Below, in pieces: positions 1-7,181 of a DNA stretch of 64,000 nucleotides. Numbering within the stretch: the first letter of the stretch is position 1; each line of letters starts with the position of its first letter. The position numbers were made by a program, and so were the translations under genes. Source of the stretch: Bradyrhizobium sp. AUGA SZCCT0158 (GTDB lineage: Bacteria; Pseudomonadota; Alphaproteobacteria; Rhizobiales; Xanthobacteraceae); contig NZ_JAFCME010000002.1 of NCBI RefSeq assembly GCF_018130065.1, positions 62,001-126,000 of the forward strand, written 5' to 3'. Below the pieces are notes generated by a model. That model had not been told where the DNA came from and did not search any database. It saw nothing but the letters and a program-made list of their open reading frames with translations.

Positions 1-165
1 TGGCCGAGCCGCCTCAAGGACGTCAGCGAAATCGACGTCGTCGAGGAGCAACTGGCGCTGAGCGAGCATGTCGACGACGAAACGCGCCGCAACGCGATCG
101 AGCACGCGCAGAACATCGAGGAGAGCGCGCGCCAGCGCGGCTTGGGCGGAGCGTCACAGCCATGA
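1..165 (+). CDS. TRAP transporter small permease, C-terminal end (partial)
   Basis: The frame is open from the first base of the window and stops at a TGA that overlaps the ATG of the next gene (ATGA). Only 54 residues are visible. They are hydrophilic and acidic with a helical look, with no membrane segment, as expected for the cytoplasmic tail of a DctQ-type small permease. The assignment rests almost entirely on translational coupling to the large TRAP permease, because DctQ and DctM are usually adjacent in that order. The 5' part and the substrate-binding receptor lie outside the window. Confidence 0.6.
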   Translation, partial: WPSRLKDVSEIDVVEEQLALSEHVDDETRRNAIEHAQNIEESARQRGLGGASQP

Positions 166-2030
166 GCGATCCGGCACTCGGGCTTTTGATGCTCGGACTC
201 ATCGTCGTCGTCATCATCATGGGTTTCCCCACGGCGTTCACGCTGATGGGGCTTGGCATGTTCTTCGGCTTCTTCGCCTATTACCGCGCCGGCGAATCCT
301 GGGCCGATAACCACATCTTCGACCTGATGGTCCAGCGCACCTATGGCGCGATGACCAACGACGTCCTGATCTCCATCCCGCTGTTCGTCCTGATGGGCTA
401 TGTGATGGAACGCGGCGCGCTGGTGGACAAGATGTTCTACGCCATCCAGCTGGCGTTCCGGCGCGTGCCGGCGGCGCTCGCGGTCGCCTCGTTGATCGTC
501 TGCACCTTCTGGGGCATTGCCTCTGGCCTGGTCGGCGCCGTCGTGGTGCTGATGGGCGTCATCGCCTTCAACCCGATGCTCAAGGCCGGCTATGACGTGA
601 AACTCGCCTCCGGCGTCATCACCGCCGGCGGCACGCTCGGCATCCTGATCCCGCCCTCGGTCATGATCATCGTCTATGCGGCGGTCGCCGGGCAGTCGGT
701 GGTCAAGCTGTATGCCGCGGCGATGTTTCCGAGTTTCTTCCTGGCGTTCCTCTACCTCGTCTACATCATCGGCTGGGCGCTGATTAACCCCAAAATCGCT
801 CCCAAGCTGCCGGAGAGCGAAACCCGGGTGCCGGTGCGGCCGTGGGTGACGCAGATCCAGCAGCTCTACTCGCGAAAGATGCTGCCGGCATTGCTGGCCG
901 CGACGGTGGCCCCGTCGCGGGCCCTTGCCATCACGGTGGATGGCGCGCGGCTCGGCTACGGCACGATCCTCAAGAGCCTGTCGTTCGTGCTGGTGCCGCT
1001 GGTCATGACGCTCGGCACCCTGTGGGGCATCTGGTGGTACGTCGTGATCCACCAGCAGCCGGATGCGCCCACCGCCATCGAGCGCAGCGAGGCGCCGACC
1101 CCGCTCGGACAGGGGGCGCCGAGCAGCGAGCCGGTCGAGGAAAAGCTTCAGGAACTGGGCAGCTCGGTCCAGCAGTCCGGCGCGGCCAAAAAGGGCGAGC
1201 CGGAGGTGCTGCAGCAGATGGGCAATCTGCAGAGCGAAACTGCCGCCCCGCCGTCGGCGTCCGGGCCGCCGGAAGGCTTCTACCTGTATTTCGGGTTCAC
1301 CGCGGCCGTCCTGCTGCTGCTGCTGTTCTACTATTACGCGATCATGGAGGCCGAGCAGTTCGAGGTGCTGCGGCTGCTCATCACCTCGGTGATGCCGCTT
1401 GGCCTGCTGACCGTGGTCGTGCTCGCCGTGATCCTGTTCGGCATCACGACCGCCACGGAATCGGCGGCGGTGGGCGCCGCCGGCGCCTTCCTGCTGGCGT
1501 TCCATGCCCGCACGCTGAACTGGAAAAAAACCAAGGAGGCGGTGTTCCTCACCCTCAAGACCACGTCGATGGTGTGCTGGCTGTTCGTCGGCTCGGCGCT
1601 GTTCTCGGCGGTGTTCGCGATTCTCGGCGGCCAGGCGCTGCTGGAGAGCTGGGTGCTGTCGCTCAACCTGACAACGCTCCAGTTCATGATCCTGTCGCAG
1701 GCGATCATCTTCGTGCTGGGCTGGCCGCTGGAATGGACCGAGATCATCGTGATCTTCGTGCCGATCTTCCTGCCGATGCTCAAGCACTTCAGCGTCGATC
1801 CGATCCTGTGGGGTGTGCTGGTGTTCGTGAACCTGCAGGCCGCCTTCCTGTCGCCGCCGGTGGCGATGTCGGCGTTCTACCTGAAAGGCGTTGCACCCAA
1901 GCACGTCACGCTGAACCAGATCTTTTCCGGCATGATGCCTTACATGTTCATCGTGATCGTCTGCATGGTCTTCATGTATATGTGGCCGGGCATGACGCTG
2001 TGGCTGCCGAAATATCTCTACGGCGGTTAG
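162..2030 (+). CDS. TRAP transporter large permease (DctM family)
   Basis: This 622-residue polytopic inner-membrane protein has DctM hallmarks: an N-terminal GFPTAF segment, a GILIPPS segment near residue 165, and a C-terminal region with LQAAFLSPPVAMSAFYLKG. TRAP large permeases drive uptake of organic acids with a periplasmic receptor and a small permease, using an ion gradient. Typical DctM proteins are about 430 residues. The excess here is a central insertion, roughly residues 230-410, that holds two extra hydrophobic segments around a Pro/Glu/Ala-rich hydrophilic stretch. Long DctM variants of about 600 residues are known. The substrate cannot be read from the sequence. Confidence 0.9.
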   Translation: MSDPALGLLMLGLIVVVIIMGFPTAFTLMGLGMFFGFFAYYRAGESWADNHIFDLMVQRTYGAMTNDVLISIPLFVLMGYVMERGALVDKMFYAIQLAFRRVPAALAVASLIVCTFWGIASGLVGAVVVLMGVIAFNPMLKAGYDVKLASGVITAGGTLGILIPPSVMIIVYAAVAGQSVVKLYAAAMFPSFFLAFLYLVYIIGWALINPKIAPKLPESETRVPVRPWVTQIQQLYSRKMLPALLAATVAPSRALAITVDGARLGYGTILKSLSFVLVPLVMTLGTLWGIWWYVVIHQQPDAPTAIERSEAPTPLGQGAPSSEPVEEKLQELGSSVQQSGAAKKGEPEVLQQMGNLQSETAAPPSASGPPEGFYLYFGFTAAVLLLLLFYYYAIMEAEQFEVLRLLITSVMPLGLLTVVVLAVILFGITTATESAAVGAAGAFLLAFHARTLNWKKTKEAVFLTLKTTSMVCWLFVGSALFSAVFAILGGQALLESWVLSLNLTTLQFMILSQAIIFVLGWPLEWTEIIVIFVPIFLPMLKHFSVDPILWGVLVFVNLQAAFLSPPVAMSAFYLKGVAPKHVTLNQIFSGMMPYMFIVIVCMVFMYMWPGMTLWLPKYLYGG

Positions 2031-2045
2031 CGAGACCCCACCCAG

Positions 2046-2069
2046 CCCTCTCCCGCAAGCGGGAGAGGG
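2046..2069. repeat. Perfect 11-bp hairpin after the TRAP operon
   Basis: Arms CCCTCTCCCGC and GCGGGAGAGGG are separated by AA, 15 nt after the permease stop. No T-run follows, so it is a REP-like hairpin that may protect or end the transcript rather than a canonical intrinsic terminator. Confidence 0.6.
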
Positions 2070-2197
2070 AGCGAAGTCCCTTCGCCGCTGCTACTCGACC
2101 TAATTTCATCGCGGTTCCAGTGGGAACAACGGCCTGAATGGGCCGTTGTCCCATCCGACTTGCGGTGAACGCAGCCGCAATCCAGTGGAGGATTCCG

Positions 2198-2299
2198 ATG
2201 GAACCGATCCTGGGTTTTGAACCTGTCCTGTTTGTTGTTGTCGTGGTGGCGTTGTTTAGCGGCGGCCACTATTGGGGCCGGCGTCACGGTCACTGGTGA
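2198..2299 (+). CDS. Small single-span membrane protein, 33 residues
   Basis: A short ORF starts at ATG 2198 after a good ribosome binding site (TGGAGG, 6-nt spacing). It encodes one hydrophobic segment, about residues 8-20 with a run of five valines, followed by a Gly/His/Trp/Arg-rich tail. Its stop lies only 5 nt before the start of the DUF1488 gene, which suggests co-transcription. I do not recognise a family. The RBS, the single span and the tight spacing support a real micro-protein, but a 33-residue ORF can arise by chance. Confidence 0.5.
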   Translation: MEPILGFEPVLFVVVVVALFSGGHYWGRRHGHW

Positions 2300-2304
2300 C
2301 CATC

Positions 2305-2565
2305 ATGATCGATTTTCCGAACCATAGCCGAGCGTATGACCACACCCGGCGCGCGGTGCGGTTCTGGGGCTACGACAGCGCGATCGAGGCCTCGTTCTAT
2401 GTCCACGAGACGGCGCTGGCGCGCATCCAGCCGGGTACTCCGCTCGATGAATCGGGCTGCCTGAACGCCTTCGACGCCAACCGCGACAGGATCTGCGCCG
2501 CCGCCGCCCGGGTTTACGTGCGCGGCAGCCGCGGCTCCTACGATCTCGGCGCGGCGAACTTCTAA
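2305..2565 (+). CDS. DUF1488 family protein
   Basis: The 86-residue product starts MIDFPNHSRAYD and contains the family-like core RRAVRFWGYDSAIEASF and a C-terminal FDANRDRI...YDLGAANF segment. That matches my memory of DUF1488 proteins, which are widespread in rhizobia and have no established function. It is a soluble, cytosolic-looking protein without a signal peptide. I chose ATG 2305 because the homology-like core begins right after it, while the longer frame upstream runs through the preceding micro-ORF. Confidence 0.8.
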   Translation: MIDFPNHSRAYDHTRRAVRFWGYDSAIEASFYVHETALARIQPGTPLDESGCLNAFDANRDRICAAAARVYVRGSRGSYDLGAANF

Positions 2566-2593
2566 ACGCAAGCTTCTAAAAGGAAGGCGCGCC

Positions 2594-2821
2594 TCAGTCC
2601 GCCGGGCACAGCCCCTCTTCGATCGCGGCCGATTGCAACTGGCCGGCGTCGGTGACGCCTGCGGCGGCGGTTGCGAGGATGCGCGACGCCATCTTGACCT
2701 TGATCGCCGGCGTGGCGGGCTTGCCCGACGCGCTGTCGACATGGGCCGAGGCCAATTCCAGCACCGATCTCATCATTGAAACCAGTTCCGGATTGAAGTT
2801 GTTCGGCGAAATCTTGGTCAT
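2594..2821 (-). CDS. Conserved hypothetical protein, 75 residues
   Basis: A small soluble protein begins MTKISPNNFNPELV and ends in an acidic helix. It is predicted mostly helical, with no signal peptide, membrane span or metal motif. ATG 2821 is preferred over the in-frame GTG at 2827 because GGGAG lies 5 nt upstream of the ATG and overlaps the region just before the GTG. Similar short proteins occur in Bradyrhizobium as I remember them, but no function is known. It is convergent with the DUF1488 gene. Confidence 0.6.
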   Translation of the reverse strand: MTKISPNNFNPELVSMMRSVLELASAHVDSASGKPATPAIKVKMASRILATAAAGVTDAGQLQSAAIEEGLCPAD

Positions 2822-2984
2822 GCGCACTCCCGTTGGCGCTCATGTAGCGCGGCAACGTGACTCCAATACGACCCTGGTGTGAAGGATCGCCATAGAGGTT
2901 AAGGACCCGGCTTCGCCCAAAAGGGCTACGCCGGGCGCGGCCCGGCTTGCTCTGATTCAATTTTCAAATAGCCCATCTATTGGT

Positions 2985-3107
2985 CGTCCCGGCCTTGCGC
3001 CGGGACCCATACGCCGCGGCGGTCGTTGTTGGCAGAAGGTCTCTGACGCCGGCGCTTTAACCGATGGGCCGCGGCGTATGGGTCCCGGCTCAAAAGGCCG
3101 GGACGAC
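2985..3107. repeat. Inverted pair of REP-like elements (family A)
   Basis: The left end reads CGTCCCGG...CCGGGACCCATA followed by CGCCGCGGCG, and the right end is its inverted counterpart GCCGCGGCGTATGGGTCCCGG ending in GGACGAC. About 60 bp lie between the two ends. The same arrangement recurs at 11461-11553, 13984-14123, 16110-16240 and 57864-58007, always between genes. Confidence 0.8.
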
Positions 3108-3129
3108 GGCGGTGTTTGCCGCGCGCGCC

Positions 3130-3480
3130 TTGCACCATTATGTAAACGCAGCTTCGCATTCTCGCGACGCATCGCGCCCGAGCTTTGCCAGAAATTTCCG
3201 TGCCCTCAAATGAGAGGGCGCAGGGAAGACCGGGTGCGCGCTGCACCCGCGGTCCCGTGTGCAATTGTGCAACAAGAACACGCACACGAGCATACAGGTC
3301 CAGCGGAGAGCATCCGGCCTTCCCTGCGCAATGGCTTTACGGCTTACTTCGTGCTCTCCCCGGTGAGACGGCCTCTATTGCCACCGTCGCCCCTCGGAAG
3401 CGTTAGCTCCCACGGGACTTGACGCCGTTACGGGCGTCAGGACCACACGACTTCACCGTACGCTTCAGCCGCGACCGTCA
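3130..3480. repeat. Putative dispersed non-coding element
   Basis: The stretch has several short hairpins, for example around the GACGCC...GGGCGTC at about 3421-3440 and the GGAGAGCA...GTGCTCTCC pair near 3305-3360. No frame looks protein-like. I recall nearly identical text between genes in Bradyrhizobium genomes, so I call it a dispersed repeat or a structured RNA remnant; this comes from memory, not from a second copy in this window. Confidence 0.4.
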
Positions 3481-3640
3481 ATCGCGACCTCAGCGTCCAC
3501 CGCGACCCGCCCCTCGTTGTGACGATGGCCAACGCCCCTCTTGATAGGACGGGATGCGCAAATTCGTAGAGATGATTTGCCCGACGAGGAAAGCGGAATT
3601 TTGCCCGTCGGGTTAATTTGTCGCACTACTGTCTTCATGT

Positions 3641-3752
3641 CGTCATTGCGGGCCACCGGGTCGCGCGAATGCGCGCCCGATGACAGGCTCCGCGAAGCAA
3701 TCCACGCCTCGGCCAGGCGCAATATGGATTGCTTCGCTTCGCTCGCAATGAC
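3641..3752. repeat. Inverted repeat of the CGTCATTGCG type
   Basis: The ends CGTCATTGCG and CGCAATGACG are inverted, and an inner pair GCGAAGCAATCCA / TGGATTGCTTCGC is also inverted. This is a classic intergenic palindromic repeat found in many bacteria. No gene overlaps it. Confidence 0.75.
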
Positions 3753-3833
3753 GGGAAGGGAACAGCGCCGAAATTAAGCAGCCATTCCGCGGCCCATCTT
3801 TCGAAACATTAATTTCACCGCCAGCGTCCCGTA

Positions 3834-4190
3834 ATGGCGGGGCTGGTAATCGTGCGGCCGACCAACAAAGCGCGAGGTTTCGCTGTGGGACGTGCGTTGG
3901 AATACAATTTTACAACGCTGCGAATTTCCCGAGCCTATGTCAGCTTGGTGTCCCGCCCCGAGGGTGAGGCGATTTCCCTGGCGTGGATCGGCGACTATGA
4001 AATTCGCATGCACGCTGCCTCAGTGGCTTGCGCCGCAAGGCAGCCCCTTTTTATCGTCGAGATCTTCGACCATGACGCGCAAATCTTTATCGACAGTCGC
4101 GCGTGCCACAGCGTTGCGGAAGGCGCCGTCGCGTTCGACGAATTCCTGCATCTGGCGGAGCCGGTAGCAGGTGGACCGCACGACAAGTAG
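3834..4190 (+). CDS. Hypothetical protein, up to 118 residues
   Basis: The second half, from about position 3927, looks coding: third codon positions are GC-rich and the translation contains plausible beta/alpha text such as ISLAWIGDYEIRMHAASVA and PLFIVEIFDHDAQIFIDSR. The first 30 residues are less convincing, so the true start may be a TTG near 3897 or further in; no clear ribosome binding site decides it. No signal peptide or membrane span is visible and I do not recognise the family. It sits between two repeat-rich stretches. The opposite-strand frames here look like shadows. Confidence 0.4.
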   Translation: MAGLVIVRPTNKARGFAVGRALEYNFTTLRISRAYVSLVSRPEGEAISLAWIGDYEIRMHAASVACAARQPLFIVEIFDHDAQIFIDSRACHSVAEGAVAFDEFLHLAEPVAGGPHDK

Positions 4191-4197
4191 ATCGTCG

Positions 4198-4313
4198 GAT
4201 GGGTAGAGCCAACGGGTCCGGCCTTTGGCCGGCCCGATGATAAACTCGGCGAAACCCATCGATGCTTGCACGGGGGAGAGATGATGGGTTTCGCTGCGCT
4301 CTACCCATCCTAC
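4198..4313. repeat. Inverted repeat with GATGGGTAGAGC ends
   Basis: Ends GATGGGTAGAGC and GCGCTCTACCCATC are inverted, with a second copy of the GCGAAACCCATC / GATGGGTTTCGC pair inside. Translation of this element gives the WVERSETHH text often mis-annotated as protein, so I treat it as non-coding. A fragment of the same repeat (GTAGGATGGGTGGAGCCAAC) occurs near 49828. Confidence 0.7.
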
Positions 4314-4318
4314 AAGAT

Positions 4319-5581
4319 TCACTTCACCATGGCGCCGTAGACGATGTCCTGGACTTGCTCGCGATAATATTTGCGCAATTCGCCTGGCGCCGCGGTTCCG
4401 ACCACCACGACGAGACGCTCCTTCGGGTCGGCGAAAAACTGCGTGCCGTAGGCGCCGTTCCAGCTGAACTCGCCGGGATTGCCGGGGACCGCCGACAGGC
4501 CTTCATGGGTGCGCACCGCCACCGACAGGCCGAAGCTGAAACCGCCGCGATGCGGCTCGACGTTTGCCACGTTGTTCTTGATCCCGGGCCCGAGGTGATT
4601 GCTGGTCATGTGATGCACCGTCTTCGGGCCGAGCACGCGCTGGCCGTCGAGCTCGCCGCCATTAAGCAGCATCTGCCCGAAGCGGATGTAGTCGCCGACG
4701 GTCGCAAACGCGCAGGCGCCGCCGCAATCGGACTTGGTCGGCGTGTCCAGCAGTTTGATGGACTGCGGCTTGCCCGTGAGCGGGTCGTTGGGGAACGGAC
4801 GGGCGAGACGCTCGCGCTGCGCCTCCGCGGGGCGGAACGTGGCGTCCTTCATGCCGAGCGGCTTCCAGACATTCGCCGCCAGATATTCGCCGAGCCGCTG
4901 CTCGCTGACTTTCTCGACCACCGCGCCCAGCACGTCGATCGAGAAGCCATATTCGAATGCCGTCGCCGGCTGATGCGCAAGCGGCAGCTTCGTGATGCGG
5001 TCGATGAAGGCCGGGGTATCGCCTTCGATGGCCGGCGCGGTGCCGTCGGGATAGAGGCGCGCGACCAGGCTCGAACTGTCCGGCCGGCCGCCATACATCA
5101 GGCCGGAGGTGTGGCGATAGAGGTCGTGAATGGTGATCGGCCGCGCCTGCGGCTCCATCTTGATCGTGCCATCGGCCTGCGGCACGCCCACCTTCATCTC
5201 GGCAAACGCCGGATAATATTGCGAGAGACTGGCCTGCAGCGGCAGACGGCCCTGCTCCATCAGCGTCAACCCTGCAACCGCCGCCATCGGCTTGGTCATG
5301 GACGCCAACGCGAAGATGGCATCGAGTGGCATCGGCGTGCCTTTTGTGGGATCGAGCTGGCCATAGGCCTTGTAGTGGACGAGCTTGCCGTCCCGCGCGA
5401 TGGCGACCACGGCGCCGGGCACGCGTTTCGCCGACATCTCGCGCGCGAAGAAATCATCCAGCCGGGCGAGCCCGGCTTGCGAGAATCCCGCCTCGTCCGG
5501 CTTTGCTTCCGGCAATGGCGCGGCACTGGCCGCGTTAAGGGCGATCCCGGCAACCACGGCCGCGGCGATGAGCGTTTTCAT
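4319..5581 (-). CDS. Secreted serine hydrolase, class C beta-lactamase family
   Basis: The 420-residue protein opens with a cleavable-looking signal peptide (about 1-20, ending NAASA) and so probably acts in the periplasm. The catalytic SxxK motif is S94-M-T-K97, and Tyr211 in FEYGF is in the place of the second catalytic motif. The fold family includes EstB-type esterases, D-aminopeptidases and class C beta-lactamases. The motif spacing and the RHTSG box near residue 156 resemble the esterase branch more than true beta-lactamases, so I would not predict antibiotic resistance. It ends next to an intergenic repeat and appears to be monocistronic. Confidence 0.85.
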   Translation of the reverse strand: MKTLIAAAVVAGIALNAASAAPLPEAKPDEAGFSQAGLARLDDFFAREMSAKRVPGAVVAIARDGKLVHYKAYGQLDPTKGTPMPLDAIFALASMTKPMAAVAGLTLMEQGRLPLQASLSQYYPAFAEMKVGVPQADGTIKMEPQARPITIHDLYRHTSGLMYGGRPDSSSLVARLYPDGTAPAIEGDTPAFIDRITKLPLAHQPATAFEYGFSIDVLGAVVEKVSEQRLGEYLAANVWKPLGMKDATFRPAEAQRERLARPFPNDPLTGKPQSIKLLDTPTKSDCGGACAFATVGDYIRFGQMLLNGGELDGQRVLGPKTVHHMTSNHLGPGIKNNVANVEPHRGGFSFGLSVAVRTHEGLSAVPGNPGEFSWNGAYGTQFFADPKERLVVVVGTAAPGELRKYYREQVQDIVYGAMVK

Positions 5582-5741
5582 GAAATCCTCCCGACGACGG
5601 ATCCATCCCGGGCGATTGCGTCGCCATTTCGGTGTCCGCCGGTTATAAGTTTAAGGCGCGCCTCCCGGAGCGGCAAGGTGCACGGGTGAGCAGCGGGTAT
5701 GCGCAGGCAATGTTGGCTGGCGATCGGGCGTGGAAACATTC

Positions 5742-6077
5742 ATGATCAGGAACGGGCTCTATTCGCTATCTGCCAAATCCCGCGACGGCGTGGCCGACGA
5801 CGTTGGCGGCATCCTGATCCTGCGCGACGGCCAGATCCACGGCGGCGACGCCTACGTCTACTACACCGGCAACTACGAATGCTCGGACGGAAGCTGGAAA
5901 GGCAAGATGACCAGCAACGAACACACCCCGACAGACCGTCCGATGGTGGCCCGCGTCCAGTACATCGGATTTTTCGGCACGTATAACGACGCCGGCGCCA
6001 AGGTCGATGCGATGGCGCTCGTTGGCGAGCAGGGCGTTCGGTATGATGCGGTGTTAAGGTTGCTGGTGGAGGGGTGA
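5742..6077 (+). CDS. GrlR-like regulatory protein
   Basis: The 111-residue product begins MIRNGLYSLSAKS and carries the beta-rich text GGILILRDGQIHGGDAYVYYTGNY, which resembles GrlR, a small lipocalin-like negative regulator first described with type III secretion in enteric pathogens. In rhizobia such genes are stand-alone and no GrlA partner is visible here, so a role in type III secretion should not be assumed. An in-frame GTG 12 nt upstream is an alternative start; I prefer the ATG because the family begins with a short Met-x-x-Gly-x-Tyr segment. Confidence 0.7.
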   Translation: MIRNGLYSLSAKSRDGVADDVGGILILRDGQIHGGDAYVYYTGNYECSDGSWKGKMTSNEHTPTDRPMVARVQYIGFFGTYNDAGAKVDAMALVGEQGVRYDAVLRLLVEG

Positions 6078-6112
6078 GTTTGAAATTCAGGAACAGCGTA
6101 ACCGTAGAGCTT

Positions 6113-6146
6113 GTAGGGCGGATTGGAGCCGAAGACGTAATCCGCC
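6113..6146. repeat. 34-bp repeat, family C, left copy
   Basis: It begins GTAGGGCGGATTGGAG and ends CGTAATCCGCC, with inverted ends (GGCGGATT / AATCCGCC). It matches the copy at 7060-7093 in 33 of 34 positions and the same orientation. Confidence 0.85.
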
Positions 6147-6286
6147 GTTCTTTGCCAACGAAGAGCAAACATAGCCGCTCGCCGACGCGAATGACCCGAA
6201 GCCGACTTGCAACCATTTCGGATGGGCTGGCTATTCCCGGTTACAATTTTATGTAGACTGCCTCGAGCGATATTGAGGCGCAAGAG

Positions 6287-7038
6287 ATGGCATTCTTCAA
6301 AGCACTTTTCCACCGACCTCTGACGTACAATGAGCTGCTGAAAGACGCCGACAACATTATTACATCGCCGCCGTTGCCCGCTGATTGGAAGCGCCTCGCA
6401 GCGGGTTTGGTGGGCAGGAACGGAATCAGCTTGCTCGATTATTGGCGGGATTTCTGCAAATCGCAGCTTAAGATGGTTGCAGATGAAGCAACGTGGCAAA
6501 TGCAAAAGTCACGCCTCCTGAAGCTGATCATGATGGAGCGAGCATGGCGCGCCGCGTATGTCGCCTCGCAAGGTGCTAAGCACGTCGCAGCATGGTCTTC
6601 ATGTGCAAAGATGCAGATTGGGCGAAGGACGCGAACGAGAAGAATTTGCACTTGCTGTTGACGCAGCGTTGGCTAATGGCAGTTCTCTCCGACAGTTGCC
6701 TGATTACTGTCGGGATGAAGTCCTATAGTCTGGACAAAACGAAAGATACCGAACTGGAACTGCACTACTTGTTGCACAAGGAGGTCAAATCCCTCGATGT
6801 TGGCATGATGGAAGCGATACTTGATGCGGTCGACGAGTACAGGGATGACGACGCGCACCTGATTGCGGCATTCAAAGACGATCATCTGGCCCCGCTGATC
6901 CGAGAGCAGTACACACTGCTCGCGCAGTTAGAGGATGATGTCGCGAATAGCACGGTCGATATAGCGTGGTTCAGTTCCCAGCTAAACGCGGTCAAGCAGA
7001 AGCAAGCCGAACTAGCGGCGCTTGTATCGTCCAATTGA
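6287..7038 (+). pseudogene. Unknown gene, probably one 250-residue ORF broken by a -1 frameshift
   Basis: The first frame (6287-6661) encodes about 100 plausible residues starting MAFFKALFHRPLTYNELL and then degenerates into Arg/Cys-rich text. A second frame, opening at ATG 6592, continues with plausible sequence (CKDADWAKDANEKNLHLL) to 7038. Adding one base near 6585-6600 joins them into one protein of about 250 residues. The product is soluble, charged and helical, with no motif I recognise. GC content is visibly lower than in the neighbours, and the gene sits between two direct copies of a 34-bp repeat, which suggests foreign origin. Two overlapping genes are the alternative. Confidence 0.5.
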
Positions 7039-7059
7039 CAACAACCGAGCAGAGCTCGA

Positions 7060-7093
7060 GTAGGGCGGATTGGAGCCGAAGGCGTAATCCGCC
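7060..7093. repeat. 34-bp repeat, family C, right copy
   Basis: This is a direct copy of the 6113-6146 element with one mismatch. Partial similarity continues beyond the repeat (CCAACGAAG versus CCAAACGAAG). Confidence 0.85.
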
Positions 7094-7138
7094 GTCCCTG
7101 GCCAAACGAAGCACGTTCGATTAGCGTTGAACCGAAGG

Positions 7139-7173
7139 CGGCGGATTACGCCTGCGGCTTAAAGCCGCCCTAC
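7139..7173. repeat. Inverted partial copy of family C repeat
   Basis: GGCGGATTACGCC...GCCGCCCTAC is the reverse complement of the ends of the 34-bp element. It lies between the unknown gene and the end of the GGDEF-EAL gene. Confidence 0.7.
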
Positions 7174-7181
7174 ACGATCTA

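Larger units (their letters stand above)
2822..3833. other. Gene-free region of about 1 kb filled with repeats
   Basis: No convincing gene lies here; the open frames are short, overlap each other on both strands and lack ribosome binding sites. The region holds an inverted REP pair (2985-3107), a conserved-looking non-coding segment (about 3130-3480) and a second type of inverted repeat (3641-3752). Confidence 0.6.

Noticed and set aside
842..2137. Plus-strand frame of 431 codons inside the TRAP permease gene
   Set aside because: Arg/Ala/Gly-rich text in another phase of a clear membrane protein gene.
4020..4322. Minus-strand frame beginning with WVERSETHH-type text
   Set aside because: This text is the known translation of a non-coding intergenic repeat.
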